This document shows, one piece after another, positions 49,241 to 58,471 of a stretch of 64,000 bases of DNA; position 1 is the stretch's first letter, and each line of letters starts with the position of its first letter. Source of the DNA: Halomonas getboli. GTDB lineage: Bacteria; Pseudomonadota; Gammaproteobacteria; Pseudomonadales; Halomonadaceae. The translations under genes were made by a program, and so were the position numbers. The DNA lies in assembly GCF_023094245.1 (NCBI RefSeq), contig NZ_JALMEW010000004.1, positions 186,001 through 250,000 on the forward strand, read 5' to 3'. Under the pieces are notes generated by a model. It was given only the letters and a program-made list of their open reading frames with translations. It was not told where the DNA came from and did no database searches.

Positions 49241-49914
49241 GCGTCCTCCCCGTCGCCGGGCCGCTCCCCGGGCAGGATGGCGGCGAAGCGGTCGAGGGCA
49301 ATGAACTCCTCGAGCTCCTTCTCGGGCCGCCGGCTGTCGGGCTGCTTGATGCCCAGCAGGTGGCGGATGCCGTACTCGCGGGCACTCTCCAGCACCGCCG
49401 CGTTGTCGTCGATGAACAGCGTGCGGGCCGGGTCGAAGGGCTCGACCTCCTGCAGCAAGAACCAGAATTCCTGGGCCTCCTTGGGCACGCCGAGATCGGC
49501 GGAGGAGACGATGGCGTCGACGTAGTCCTCGAGGCCGGTCAGCGGCAGCTTCAGCGCCAGGCTCTCGCGGTCGGCGTTGGTGGCCAGCACCACCCGCGGA
49601 TGGGCGCGCTTCAGCCAGCGCAGGAAGTCCAGGGCGTCGCTGCGCAGGCCGATCAGATGCTGAACCTCGCGCTTGAGCGCCACGATGTCGACGTCCAGCT
49701 CGCGGCTCCAGTAGGCCAGGCTGTACCAGTTGAGCGTGCCCTGCTCGCGCAGGATGCGCGCGCGGATCGCCTCCTGACTCGCTTCGTCGAGCCGGTGCAG
49801 CTCCGCGTAGCGGCGCGGCAAGTGTTCCAGCCAGAAGTGGCTGTCGAAGTGCAGGTCCAGCAGGGTGCCGTCCATGTCGAGAAGGACGGTATCGATGGCA
49901 CGCCAGTCGATCAT
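49237..49914 (-). CDS. yrfG: HAD-family GMP/IMP nucleotidase YrfG-like
   Basis: A 225-residue HAD hydrolase. Motif I is LLDMDGTLLDL with nucleophile Asp13, motif II is LATNADRE near residue 110, the lysine is in GVPKEAQEF, and motif IV is LFIDDNAAVL near 166. The E. coli orthologue in the same position removes phosphate from purine nucleotides (GMP, IMP), so the same activity is inferred. AAGGAG sits before the ATG. It is divergent from nudE. Confidence 0.88.
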   Translation of the reverse strand: MIDWRAIDTVLLDMDGTLLDLHFDSHFWLEHLPRRYAELHRLDEASQEAIRARILREQGTLNWYSLAYWSRELDVDIVALKREVQHLIGLRSDALDFLRWLKRAHPRVVLATNADRESLALKLPLTGLEDYVDAIVSSADLGVPKEAQEFWFLLQEVEPFDPARTLFIDDNAAVLESAREYGIRHLLGIKQPDSRRPEKELEEFIALDRFAAILPGERPGDGEDA

Positions 49915-50125
49915 GGGACTCCTTAGGGATGGACGCCTTTCGGTCGGGTCGACGGCGCCGCGGAGACGTCCGCCGGGGGAAAGACGTGGTAGTGTACCCA
50001 AACGATGCCGAGGACGCATTCCAGCGCCCGACCGACCCGGGCTATCGCCCCGATTGGCGGGATTGATCGGACGCCTGCGACCGGCATCCTCAGGGAAAGA
50101 CAGACGCCGAACGACCGGAGATCCC

Positions 50126-50713
50126 ATGACCGACGACCATGCCCCCCACAAGCCGCACGTCCTGGCCCGGCGCAGCGTCGCCCGCAGCCGGCTGTTCCAC
50201 GTCGAGGAGATGGAGCTGCGCTTTTCCAACGGCGCCGAGCGCACCTTCGAGCGGCTGGGCGGCACCGGGCGAGGCGTCGGCGCGGTGATGATCGTGGCCA
50301 TGCCCGACCCCGAGCACGTGCTGCTGATCCGCGAATACGCCGCCGGCGTCGAGGACTACGCCCTGACCCTGCCCAAGGGGCTGGTGGATCCCGGCGAGGA
50401 CCTGGTCACCGCGGCCAATCGAGAACTGATGGAGGAGTGCGGCTTCGGCGCCCATCGCCTGGAGCCGCTGGTGGAGCTGACCCTGGCGCCGAACTACATG
50501 CGCCACCGCATGCAGGTGATGCTGGCCACGGACCTCTACCCCAGGCGCCTGCCCGGCGACGAGCCGGAGCCGCTGATCGTCGAGACCCACGCCATCGACG
50601 AGATCGGCGCGCTGCTGGCGCGGGAGGACTTCCACGAGGCGCGGGCCATCGCGGCGCTGTACATCGCCCGGGACAAGGTACGCACCGAGAGCACCAGCCC
50701 GAGCCTCTGGTAG
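50126..50713 (+). CDS. nudE: ADP compounds hydrolase NudE
   Basis: A Nudix enzyme that hydrolyses ADP-ribose, NADH, Ap3A and similar ADP compounds. The 195 residues include the Nudix box GLVDPGEDLVTAANRELMEECG near residue 90, with the GLVD start typical of NudE. It is adjacent and divergent to yrfG-hslR-hslO-pckA, the E. coli arrangement. The ATG has GGAG eight bases ahead. A longer upstream open frame lacks family support. Confidence 0.9.
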   Translation: MTDDHAPHKPHVLARRSVARSRLFHVEEMELRFSNGAERTFERLGGTGRGVGAVMIVAMPDPEHVLLIREYAAGVEDYALTLPKGLVDPGEDLVTAANRELMEECGFGAHRLEPLVELTLAPNYMRHRMQVMLATDLYPRRLPGDEPEPLIVETHAIDEIGALLAREDFHEARAIAALYIARDKVRTESTSPSLW

Positions 50714-50728
50714 GCACCAGAAAGTGGC

Positions 50729-50758
50729 GCCGCTGCCCCGATGTGCCGGGGCAGCGGC
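50729..50758. terminator. Hairpin between nudE and the oxidoreductase gene
   Basis: A perfect 12-bp GCCGCTGCCCCG/CGGGGCAGCGGC stem (50729-50740 and 50747-50758) lies between the convergent stops. No T run follows on either strand, so it is scored as a probable shared terminator only. Confidence 0.6.
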
Positions 50759-50765
50759 ACGCGAT

Positions 50766-51857
50766 TCAGCCCTTGGCGTGCAGCCGGCGCGGCAGGCTGC
50801 CGCCCTCCTTGAGCTTGACCCAGCGCCCCTGGCGGTAGCTGTCCAGCCCCGCCTCGAGCAGGCACATCACGTCCAGCGCCTCATCGGCGGTCACCGGCGG
50901 CGGCGTGCCGCGCAGCAGGGTGCGGGCGATGCCGTCGTAGTAGGCGCGATAGTCGCCCGGCACGCCCTCGACCTCGTGGTGCACGAGCGTGACCTCGTCG
51001 CCCTCCCCTTCGTTCAGCGTCAGCCGCCCCGGCGCCGGGTCGATGCCCCAGGCCGGCTGCGGAATCTCGCCGCCCTTGAGCCACTCCTCCTGCGGATCGA
51101 GGCCGTACTTGACGAAGCTGCCGCGGGTGCCGTTGACCCGCCAGCGCGGCGTGGGCTCGGCCACCAGGGTGCTGGCCTTGAGGACCACCCTCAGATGGTC
51201 GTACTCCAGCACCGCCTGGAAGTCGTCGTCGATCTCGGCGCCGTCGCGCAGGGTGGCAAGCTCCAGCAGGACGGCCCGGGGCATGCCGAACAGCGCCCGG
51301 GCCTGGTCGAGCAGGTGCGGGCCCAGATCGAACCAGATACCGCTACCGGGGCGATGCTGCTCACGCCAGCGGTCGGGCACCGTCGGGCGGAAGCGGTCGA
51401 AGCGTGATTCCACCTCGACCACCCGCCCCAGGCGCTCCTCGTCGAGCAGCGTCTTGAGGGTCAGGAAGTCGCTGTCCCAGCGACGGTTGTGGAAGACGCT
51501 GAGCAGGCGCTCGGCGTTATCGGCCTGGACCTTGAGCTGACGCGCCTCGGCCAGGGAGACGGCGAACGGCTTGTCGAGCACCACGTGCTTGCCCTTGCCC
51601 AGCGCCGCCTTGGCCAGCGGGAAGTGGGTCTCGTTGGGCGTGGCGATGACCACCAGATCGATCTCCGGGTCGGCGAACAGCGCCGCCGCCTTGGCGTGCA
51701 CCGTGACCTCGGGATAGATCGCCTGGACCCGCTCCGCATCGCTGGAGACCACGGCGGAGAGCTCAAGGCCCGGCGCGGTCTGGATCAAGGGCGCGTGAAA
51801 GGTGCGACCGGCCATGCCGAAACCGATCAGGCCGACGTTGAGGGTCTGGGTCTTCAT
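50766..51857 (-). CDS. Gfo/Idh/MocA family oxidoreductase
   Basis: A 363-residue NAD(P)-dependent dehydrogenase of the Gfo/Idh/MocA superfamily, probably acting on a sugar, polyol or related compound. The Rossmann motif is VGLIGFGMAGRTFHAP at 8-23, and IATPNETHFPLA near 71 is typical. The catalytic lysine is in VVLDKPFAV (Lys96), and the C-terminal domain has FDLGPHLLDQA near 176 with a probable active-site histidine. It is close to E. coli YdgJ-type members, whose natural substrate is not established. It lies between nudE and ilvD without an obvious partner. Confidence 0.88.
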   Translation of the reverse strand: MKTQTLNVGLIGFGMAGRTFHAPLIQTAPGLELSAVVSSDAERVQAIYPEVTVHAKAAALFADPEIDLVVIATPNETHFPLAKAALGKGKHVVLDKPFAVSLAEARQLKVQADNAERLLSVFHNRRWDSDFLTLKTLLDEERLGRVVEVESRFDRFRPTVPDRWREQHRPGSGIWFDLGPHLLDQARALFGMPRAVLLELATLRDGAEIDDDFQAVLEYDHLRVVLKASTLVAEPTPRWRVNGTRGSFVKYGLDPQEEWLKGGEIPQPAWGIDPAPGRLTLNEGEGDEVTLVHHEVEGVPGDYRAYYDGIARTLLRGTPPPVTADEALDVMCLLEAGLDSYRQGRWVKLKEGGSLPRRLHAKG

Positions 51858-51946
51858 TGCGTGGCTTCCCTGCTGTATCGAGTCTTGTGGGGGTGAAAGC
51901 GGGCCTGGAGGAAGGCGGACCCCGGCCATCGCCGGGGCCCGAAAGC

Positions 51947-53791
51947 TCAGTCGAGCTTGGAGAGGTCGCGCACCGCGCCCTTGTCGGCGGAGGTGGCCAG
52001 CAGCGCATAGGCCTTGAGCGCCGCGGAGACCTTGCGCACGCGCTGGATGCTCGGCTTCCAGGCGTCGCGGCCGCGGGCTTCCTCGACCCGGCGGCGCTCG
52101 GCGAGTTCCTCGTCGGAGAGCTTCACGTCGATGCTGCGATTGGGAATGTCGATGCGGATGATGTCGCCGCTCTGGACCAGGCCGATGGCGCCGCCGGCGG
52201 CGGCCTCCGGCGAGGCGTGGCCGATCGACAGGCCCGAGGTGCCGCCGGAGAAGCGGCCGTCGGTGAGCAGCGCGCAGGCCTTGCCCAGGCCCTTCGACTT
52301 CAGGTAGGAGGTCGGGTAGAGCATCTCCTGCATGCCCGGGCCGCCCTTCGGTCCCTCGTAGCGGATCACCACCACCTCGCCTTCGACCACCTTGCCGTCG
52401 AGGATGTGCTCCACCGCCTGGTCCTGGGACTCGACCACGTGGGCCGGGCCCTCGAAGACCAGGATCGAGTCGTCGACGCCGGCGGTCTTCACCACGCAGC
52501 CGTCGAGGGCGATGTTGCCCTTGAGCACGGCCAGGCCGCCCTGCTGGGAGAAGGCGTGCTCGAGGTCGCGGATGCAGCCGGTGGCGCGGTCGCCGTCGAG
52601 GCTCGGCCAGCGCGCGCTCTGGGAGAAGGCGGTCTGGGTCGGGATGCCGCCGGGGCCGGCCTTGTAGAACTCCACGACCTCGGCGCTCGGCGAGCGCATG
52701 ATGTCCCACTCCTCGAGGGCCTCGGCCAGGCTGTCGCCGTAGACCGTGGGCACCCGGGTATCCAGCACGCCGGCGCGGTCCAGCTCACCGAGGATCGCCA
52801 TGATGCCGCCGGCGCGGTGCACGTCCTCGATGTGGTATTTCTGGGTGTTGGGCGCCACCTTGCACAGCTGCGGCACCTCGCGGGACAGACGATCGATGTC
52901 GTCCATGTCGAAGTCGATGCCGGCCTCCTGGGCCGCGGCCAGCAGGTGCAGGATGGTGTTGGTGGAGCCGCCCATGGCGATGTCCAGGGTCATGGCGTTC
53001 TTGAACGCCGGCTTGGCGCCGATGGCGCGCGGCAGCAGGTGCGCCTCGTCACCCTCGTAGTAGCGCTTGGCCAGCTCGACGATGCGGTGGCCGGCGGTCT
53101 CGAACAGCCGGCGGCGGTCGCCGTGGGTGGCCAGCAGGGTGCCGTTGCCCGGCAGCGCCAGGCCCAGCGCCTCGGTCAGGCAGTTCATGGAGTTGGCGGT
53201 GAACATGCCGGAGCAGCTGCCGCAGGTCGGGCAGGCGCTGCGCTCGACCTCGCTCAGGGTCTCGTCGTCCACCGAGTCGTCGGCGGCCATGACCATGGCG
53301 TCGACCAGGTCCAGGCCGTGGTCGAGCAGCTTGGTCTTGCCGGCCTCCATGGGGCCGCCGGAGACGAAGATCACCGGAATGTTGAGGCGCATGGCGGCCA
53401 TCAGCATCCCGGGGGTGATCTTGTCGCAGTTGGAGATGCACACCAGGGCGTCGGCGCAGTGGCCGTTGACCATGTACTCGACGCTGTCGGCGATGATGTC
53501 GCGGCTCGGCAGCGAGTAGAGCATGCCGTCGTGACCCATGGCGATGCCATCGTCCACGGCGATGGTATTGAACTCCTTGGCCACCCCGCCGGCCTTCTCG
53601 ATCTCGCGGGCCACCAGCTGGCCCATGTCCTTGAGGTGGACGTGGCCGGGCACGAACTGGGTGAAGGAGTTGGCGACCGCGATGATCGGCTTGTGGAAGT
53701 CGTCGTCCTTCATGCCGGTGGCGCGCCACAGGGCGCGGGCACCGGCCATGTTGCGGCCGGCGGTGGTGGTGCGGGAACGATACTCGGGCAT
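51947..53791 (-). CDS. ilvD: Dihydroxy-acid dehydratase
   Basis: Dehydrates 2,3-dihydroxy-acids to the 2-keto acids that precede valine, isoleucine and leucine. The 614 residues match E. coli IlvD (616). Cluster and substrate motifs are [17 protein letters not shown] near 75, [13 protein letters not shown] near 120 and [19 protein letters not shown] near 193. [20 protein letters not shown] lies near 520. An Fe-S cluster is bound by the conserved cysteines. A 47-base imperfect hairpin stands 31 bases upstream of its ATG. Confidence 0.97.
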   Translation of the reverse strand: MPEYRSRTTTAGRNMAGARALWRATGMKDDDFHKPIIAVANSFTQFVPGHVHLKDMGQLVAREIEKAGGVAKEFNTIAVDDGIAMGHDGMLYSLPSRDIIADSVEYMVNGHCADALVCISNCDKITPGMLMAAMRLNIPVIFVSGGPMEAGKTKLLDHGLDLVDAMVMAADDSVDDETLSEVERSACPTCGSCSGMFTANSMNCLTEALGLALPGNGTLLATHGDRRRLFETAGHRIVELAKRYYEGDEAHLLPRAIGAKPAFKNAMTLDIAMGGSTNTILHLLAAAQEAGIDFDMDDIDRLSREVPQLCKVAPNTQKYHIEDVHRAGGIMAILGELDRAGVLDTRVPTVYGDSLAEALEEWDIMRSPSAEVVEFYKAGPGGIPTQTAFSQSARWPSLDGDRATGCIRDLEHAFSQQGGLAVLKGNIALDGCVVKTAGVDDSILVFEGPAHVVESQDQAVEHILDGKVVEGEVVVIRYEGPKGGPGMQEMLYPTSYLKSKGLGKACALLTDGRFSGGTSGLSIGHASPEAAAGGAIGLVQSGDIIRIDIPNRSIDVKLSDEELAERRRVEEARGRDAWKPSIQRVRKVSAALKAYALLATSADKGAVRDLSKLD

Positions 53792-53822
53792 GGTGTCCTC
53801 TTGATGTGCTGCCGCCGCCCGT

Positions 53823-53869
53823 GGCCTCGCGCGTGCGTGCGAAGGCGTCTCGCACGCATCGTCGAGGCC
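53823..53869 (-). other. Leader hairpin upstream of ilvD
   Basis: Two nested perfect stems: outer GGCCTCG/CGAGGCC (53823-53829 and 53863-53869) and inner TGCGTGCGA/TCGCACGCA (53834-53842 and 53850-53858). It ends 31 bases from the ilvD ATG, and no T run follows. It could be a leader regulatory structure or a Rho-type pause. No branched-chain-amino-acid leader peptide was found upstream. Confidence 0.55.
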
Positions 53870-54199
53870 CGGGCGGTCTTGGTGTCCAGAGCGCCGATTC
53901 TGTCATGCCCCCGGCCGCCAGGCCAGCGCCTCGCTCCCCAGCGCCGCCGGCTTCACGCCGGTCACCGGTAGCGCTCGCCCAGGCGCGGTCGTGCCCGCAG
54001 GCCATGGCCGGGCAATCGGCGAGACCCTCTTAGGCCCGCGCTGCCCCGGGAGCGTCGCACCCGGCCGCCGCGGGCTCGGCCGGGCGCCCGAGCGGATCAC
54101 CGCGTGCTGATTGCCCCCTTCGATGCAGGACCCTGATACTCTGTAGTCAGCGGTGGGAACCGCCTCACCGCTATGTCAAGCGCCACAGGAGCCTTCGAC
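53870..54199. other. Intergenic region between ilvD and the deacetylase gene
   Basis: About 330 bases between divergent genes. No gene is supported. On the plus strand TTGCCC and GATACT near 54111-54140 are spaced by 18 bases and could be a sigma-70 promoter for the deacetylase gene, though unproven. The AT content is low throughout. Confidence 0.4.
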
Positions 54200-55306
54200 A
54201 TGGCCGAACAGAACCGCGTGATCGCTTTCTACGACGAGCGGATGCTGGCCCACGAGCCGGACATCGATGCGCCATTCTTGCCGGGGCGCATGGATGACCG
54301 CATCCGCAGGCTGCTGTCGGGGCTGGGTGTCCCCTGGAAGTATCCGGAACACCCGGCGAGGCTCACCGCCATCCGGCATCTGCTGGAACTCGAACCGGTG
54401 GCCGGCGTGGCCTTCGAGTCAGGCACGGCGGCGACACGCGAGCAGTTGGGGCGCGTACACACCACCTCCTATCTGGACCATATCTTCGGTCTTCGCGGCC
54501 AGAGCGCCTGGCTGGACGTGGACACCACGGCCGTGTCACCCGGCAGCGTCGACGCCGCCGAGGTGGCCGCCGGCACGGCGATCGCCGCCGTCGAGGCCGT
54601 CGTCGCGGGGAGGGCCGAGAGCAGTTTCGCGCTGGTGAGACCTCCCGGCCACCACGCTGAGCCGGTGCGGGCCCGCGGCTTCTGCCTGTTCAACAACGTG
54701 GCGGTGGCCGCCGCTCATGCCCGCATCGCCCTGGGCTGCGAGCGAGTGATGATCGTCGACTGGGATGCCCATCACGGCAACGGCACCCAGGACATCTTCT
54801 GGGCCGATCCCCATGTGCTGTTCTTCGACCTGCACCGCGCCGCCCCCTTCTATCCCGGCACGGGGGGCATCGAGGAGATCGGCATTGGCCTGGGGGATGG
54901 CACCAACGTCAACGTTCCCCTCCCCGCCGACGCCGGCGATGCCGCCTACCTCAAGGCCTTTCACGAGATCCTGGTACCCGCGGCCGAGTGGTTCCAGCCC
55001 GACCTGATCCTGGTCTCGACCGGTTTCGATCCGCATAGCCATGACCTGGCCCTGACGGTCTCCTATGACGGTTTCGCGGCCATGACCGGCCTGCTCAAGA
55101 CCCTGGCCCGCCGGCACTGCGAGGGCCGCCTGGTCTTCGTGCTGGAGGGCGGCTACAACCTGATTTCGCTGTCACGCGGCGTCAGGTCGGTGCTTCGGGT
55201 GCTGGCCGGCGACGAGCCGCCGGAACCCGGACAGCGTGGCATCGCCGAGGTCGAGGCCGCGGCGGCCTTTCACCGCGGCGCCTTCGTCGGTCCCCCTCCG
55301 AGCTGA
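54200..55306 (+). CDS. Class II HDAC-family deacetylase (acetylpolyamine amidohydrolase-like)
   Basis: A 368-residue zinc-dependent deacetylase of the histone deacetylase superfamily. Landmarks are RPPGHHAEP near residue 149 with the catalytic His pair, [14 protein letters not shown] near 187 with zinc ligands Asp and His, [13 protein letters not shown] near 210, [10 protein letters not shown] near 275 with the second zinc Asp, and EGGYNL near 315. Bacterial members commonly remove acetyl groups from polyamines or small molecules rather than histones. MAEQNRV has AGGAG eight bases ahead. A GNAT acetyltransferase resembling polyamine acetylases lies 340 bases downstream. Confidence 0.9.
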   Translation: MAEQNRVIAFYDERMLAHEPDIDAPFLPGRMDDRIRRLLSGLGVPWKYPEHPARLTAIRHLLELEPVAGVAFESGTAATREQLGRVHTTSYLDHIFGLRGQSAWLDVDTTAVSPGSVDAAEVAAGTAIAAVEAVVAGRAESSFALVRPPGHHAEPVRARGFCLFNNVAVAAAHARIALGCERVMIVDWDAHHGNGTQDIFWADPHVLFFDLHRAAPFYPGTGGIEEIGIGLGDGTNVNVPLPADAGDAAYLKAFHEILVPAAEWFQPDLILVSTGFDPHSHDLALTVSYDGFAAMTGLLKTLARRHCEGRLVFVLEGGYNLISLSRGVRSVLRVLAGDEPPEPGQRGIAEVEAAAAFHRGAFVGPPPS

Positions 55307-55646
55307 CTCGCGTTGCGCGCAGGCCACTCGTCGAGGGGATGGATCGCTTCCCTCCTCGCGACCTTGGGCGTGTCACGCGACCGGTCGCAGCGACGGATGG
55401 GCAGGCCGCTTCGTAGTAGACTGTCGGCATGGGACATCGACCCTGTCGTCCTCGGGCAGCCCCGGCTTGCCTGTCACGGGGCATCCATCGCCCCGCGCTC
55501 TCACTCGACCACCGCCGGTGCGTCGAGCTCACCGGACTGGGGGCAAGCCGTGAGATCCCGGAGATACCGGCACACCGGAACCGGCACGGTCGGTCGCGCG
55601 GCATCCGCCAGTGCGGAATCTCATGCCCCGTCTGGAGGCAGCCTTG
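55307..55646. other. Gap between deacetylase and GNAT genes
   Basis: 340 bases with no supported gene. No heptad tract, hairpin terminator or clear promoter was recognised; open frames here lack ribosome binding sites and family features. Confidence 0.45.
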
Positions 55647-56093
55647 ATGGAAATAGCACTGAAGGACGTCACTCGCGAGAATTTCGATGCCATCATCGCG
55701 CTGGAGGTGGCGGCATCGCAGCGCCGCTATGTCGCCGACAACCTGTATTCCATCGCCGAGTCGAAATTCCATCCGACCTATCGACCCCGCGCCATCTACT
55801 GTGACGGAGACGTCGTGGGCTTTCTCATGTATGAGTCCTTCGACCACGACGACAGGCCGCCTGCCTACAACATCTTCCGCCTCATGATCGACCGGCACCA
55901 CCAGGGAAGAGGCATCGGGCACAAGGCCATGCAGGGGGTGCTGGACGAAATCCGGGCGAAGGGGCCCTTCGAACGGATCACGATCTGCTATGTGCCCACC
56001 AACCGGGTCGCCCGGGACTTCTACGCCAGCCTCGGCTTCACCGAGACGGGACTGAGCGAGGCCGGCGAAGTCATTGCGGAGATCAGGGGATGA
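55647..56093 (+). CDS. GNAT acetyltransferase, polyamine-acetylase-like
   Basis: A 148-residue GCN5-related N-acetyltransferase. The acetyl-CoA site is RHHQGRGIGHKAM near residue 88 (the Q/RxxGxG/A motif), and the C-terminal DFYASLGF is the usual last helix. Early residues (LKDVTRENFDAIIALEV, then YRPRAIYCDGDVVGFLMYE) resemble B. subtilis spermine/spermidine acetyltransferase BltD and relatives, so a polyamine substrate is a reasonable inference. GGAGG eight bases ahead supports this ATG over an upstream in-frame one. Confidence 0.75.
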   Translation: MEIALKDVTRENFDAIIALEVAASQRRYVADNLYSIAESKFHPTYRPRAIYCDGDVVGFLMYESFDHDDRPPAYNIFRLMIDRHHQGRGIGHKAMQGVLDEIRAKGPFERITICYVPTNRVARDFYASLGFTETGLSEAGEVIAEIRG

Positions 56094-56166
56094 AGCCGGC
56101 ATCAAGCGACGCGTTCAGCGCCGCAAGACGCCATGCGTCACCGTGACGTCCTGCCTGGCACCGGGA

Positions 56167-56811
56167 TCACACCAGCCGCCCACCCTCGAGCCGGCAGCGG
56201 CGGTCGGCCAGGGCCTCGATGTCGTCGCGGTCGTGGCTGACCAGCAGCACCGCCACGCCGGCCGCCTTCTGGCGACGCACCAGCTCCCAGAGCCCGCGCC
56301 GGGTGGCGTCGTCGAGCCCGGTGAAGGGCTCGTCGAGCAGCAGCAGCGGCGCACCCCGCAGCAGCGCGCGCAGTAGCGCCACCCGCTGGCGCTGGCCGCC
56401 GGAGAGTTCGTCGGGCAACCGGTCGTGGAGCCCCTCCAGCCCGACCTCGGCGAGCCCCTCGCGGATGCGGACCTGCTGTTCCCGGGAAAGCCGCATGTCC
56501 GGCGCCAGGCCGAGCCCCACGTTGAGCCACACCGGCAGGTGGTCGAAGAGATTGTGCTCCTGGAAGACGGTGGTGATGCCGCGCTCCCAGGGCGGCCGCG
56601 CCAGCAGGTCCTCCCCCGTCCAGTCGAGCCGCCCGCCGCCGGGCTCGAGGAAGCCGGCCAGCAGCGCCAGCAGGGTGCTCTTGCCGGAGCCGGACGGCCC
56701 CTCCACCGATAGGCACTCCCCCGGCGCGAGCGCGAAGGAAAAGCAGAAATCGGGGATCTCGCCGGGGTCGCAGCGGGTGTAGTGGAAGGTCAGGTCATGG
56801 CAGTCGAGCAT
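56167..56811 (-). CDS. thiQ: Thiamine ABC transporter ATP-binding protein
   Basis: The ATPase of the ThiBPQ thiamine/thiamine-pyrophosphate importer. The 214 residues show Walker A (GPSGSGKSTLLALLAG) near 40, the Q-loop FQEHNLFDHLPVWLN near 83, signature LSGGQRQRVALLRALL near 134, Walker B LLLLDEPF near 155 and the switch His in VSHDR. FQEHNLFDHL and its length are typical of ThiQ. It overlaps the end of thiP by 17 bases and is the last gene of thiBPQ. Confidence 0.94.
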   Translation of the reverse strand: MLDCHDLTFHYTRCDPGEIPDFCFSFALAPGECLSVEGPSGSGKSTLLALLAGFLEPGGGRLDWTGEDLLARPPWERGITTVFQEHNLFDHLPVWLNVGLGLAPDMRLSREQQVRIREGLAEVGLEGLHDRLPDELSGGQRQRVALLRALLRGAPLLLLDEPFTGLDDATRRGLWELVRRQKAAGVAVLLVSHDRDDIEALADRRCRLEGGRLV

Positions 56812-58471
56812 CGGAGCGTCCTTGCGGCGAAGCGGCCCGCCAGCGGTGGCGCGGCGGGTGTCGGGTCAGGCGGTCGAGCGCGGCGAACAGCAGCGCCACC
56901 AGGGCCAGCAACAGCAGCGCCGTGGCCGCCGCCCCCTGCCAGCGATAGCCGCCGAGCTGCTGGAACAGCAGCATCGGCAGGGTCGGTGCCGCGGGGCTGC
57001 CGAACAGCGCGATGACGCTGAAGTCGCCGAGTGACAGCGTCATCGCATAGGCCAGTGCCAGCGCCAGCGGGCGGCGCAGCCGCGGCCACTGCAGCCAGCG
57101 CAGCCGGGCCATGCCGCGCACTCCGAGCTGGTCGGCCAGCCGCCGCTCCGGCGCCGAGAGCCCCGGCAGCGCGCCGCGGATCACCTGCATGGCGAAGGGC
57201 AGCGCCATGAAGGCGTTGACCAGCACCACCAGGGCGTAGCCCTCACAGCCGCTGCCGAGCCGCGGCCGCAGCAGCAGGAACAGCCCGGTGCCGAACACCA
57301 GCGCCGGGATCACCAGGATCAGCTGACCGCCGCCTTCCATCAGCGCCGCCAGCAGCGGCCGACGCCGGTCGCGCAGCCACTGGCGCCCGGCGAGCAGCGC
57401 CACGGCCAGCGCCAGCGCGCCGAGCCCGGCGCCGAGCGCCATCGACAGGCTGCGCATCGCCGCGGGAACGAGACTCGCGCCGCGTGGCATCTCGGGCAGG
57501 CCGAGCACGCCGGCCACCAGCACCGCCGCCAGCGGCGGCAACAGCAGCGCGGCCAGGCCGGTGAGGCAGAAGGCATCGGTGAGACGCGAGACGCCCTGGG
57601 CGTCGCGGCGCCACCAGCGCCCGCCAGGACGGCCAGAGCGAGCCCCCACCGCCAGCGACGGCGTGCCGCCGCGGGACAGCGCGAGTAGCCACAGCGTCAG
57701 GCAGATCGCCAGCTGGGTCAGCGCCAGCAGTGCGGCCAGGGCCAGGTCGTGGTCGAACTTCATCGCCTGGTAGAGCGCCACCTCCAGCGTCGAGGACGCC
57801 GGCCCGCCGCCCAGGGTCATGACGATGGCGAAGCTGGTGAAGCACAGCGTGAACACCAGCGCGGCGAGGCGCGGCAGCAGCGGCGCCAGCCGCGGCCACT
57901 CCAGCGCACGCCACAGTGCGCCACGCGAGAGCCCGAGCTGTCCGGCCAGCCGCCACTGGGCCGGCGGCGCCTGCTCGAGGGCCTGCAGCATCAGCCGCGC
58001 GGCCAGCGGCAGGTTGTAGAACAGATGCGCCAGCACGATGCCGGAGAGGCCGTAGAGGTAGTCGTCCGGCAGCCCGCCGAGCCAGTCGCGCAGCGGCGAC
58101 AGCCAGCCCCGCCGGCCGTGCACGGCGACCAGCCCGAACAGCGCGATCAGGCTCGGGATCACCAGCGACAGCTCCATGGCCCGCAGCAGCAGGCGTCGGC
58201 CGGGAAAGCGCGGCCGCCGGGCCAGCGCCAGCGCCACGGGGATCGCCAGGCCGATGGAGAGCAGCGTGGAGAGGCTGGCCTGCCACAGGGTGAAGCGCAG
58301 CACGGCGGCCAGCCACGGTTCCTGCCACAGCAGCGCCGGATGCAGCTCGCGAGCCTGCCACAGCAGCGCCCCCAGGCTGCCGAGCCCGAGCCCCGCCACC
58401 GCGACGAGCGCGACGATGCCGGCCCCCAGGGGCCAGCGCGAATGCGTGGCCCAGCGCGTGGTGGGGCTCAT
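56795..58471 (-). CDS. thiP: Thiamine ABC transporter permease
   Basis: A 558-residue membrane permease carrying two fused inner-membrane permease halves, each with about six helices. There are two EAA-like loops (LGLSRGALWRALEWPRLAP in the first half, QLGVRGMARLRWLQWPRLRR in the second) that contact ThiQ. ThiP is 536 residues in E. coli. Start MSPTTRWAT overlaps the thiB stop by four bases (ATGA). Translation of thiB, thiP and thiQ should be coupled. Confidence 0.94.
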   Translation of the reverse strand: MSPTTRWATHSRWPLGAGIVALVAVAGLGLGSLGALLWQARELHPALLWQEPWLAAVLRFTLWQASLSTLLSIGLAIPVALALARRPRFPGRRLLLRAMELSLVIPSLIALFGLVAVHGRRGWLSPLRDWLGGLPDDYLYGLSGIVLAHLFYNLPLAARLMLQALEQAPPAQWRLAGQLGLSRGALWRALEWPRLAPLLPRLAALVFTLCFTSFAIVMTLGGGPASSTLEVALYQAMKFDHDLALAALLALTQLAICLTLWLLALSRGGTPSLAVGARSGRPGGRWWRRDAQGVSRLTDAFCLTGLAALLLPPLAAVLVAGVLGLPEMPRGASLVPAAMRSLSMALGAGLGALALAVALLAGRQWLRDRRRPLLAALMEGGGQLILVIPALVFGTGLFLLLRPRLGSGCEGYALVVLVNAFMALPFAMQVIRGALPGLSAPERRLADQLGVRGMARLRWLQWPRLRRPLALALAYAMTLSLGDFSVIALFGSPAAPTLPMLLFQQLGGYRWQGAAATALLLLALVALLFAALDRLTRHPPRHRWRAASPQGRSDARLP

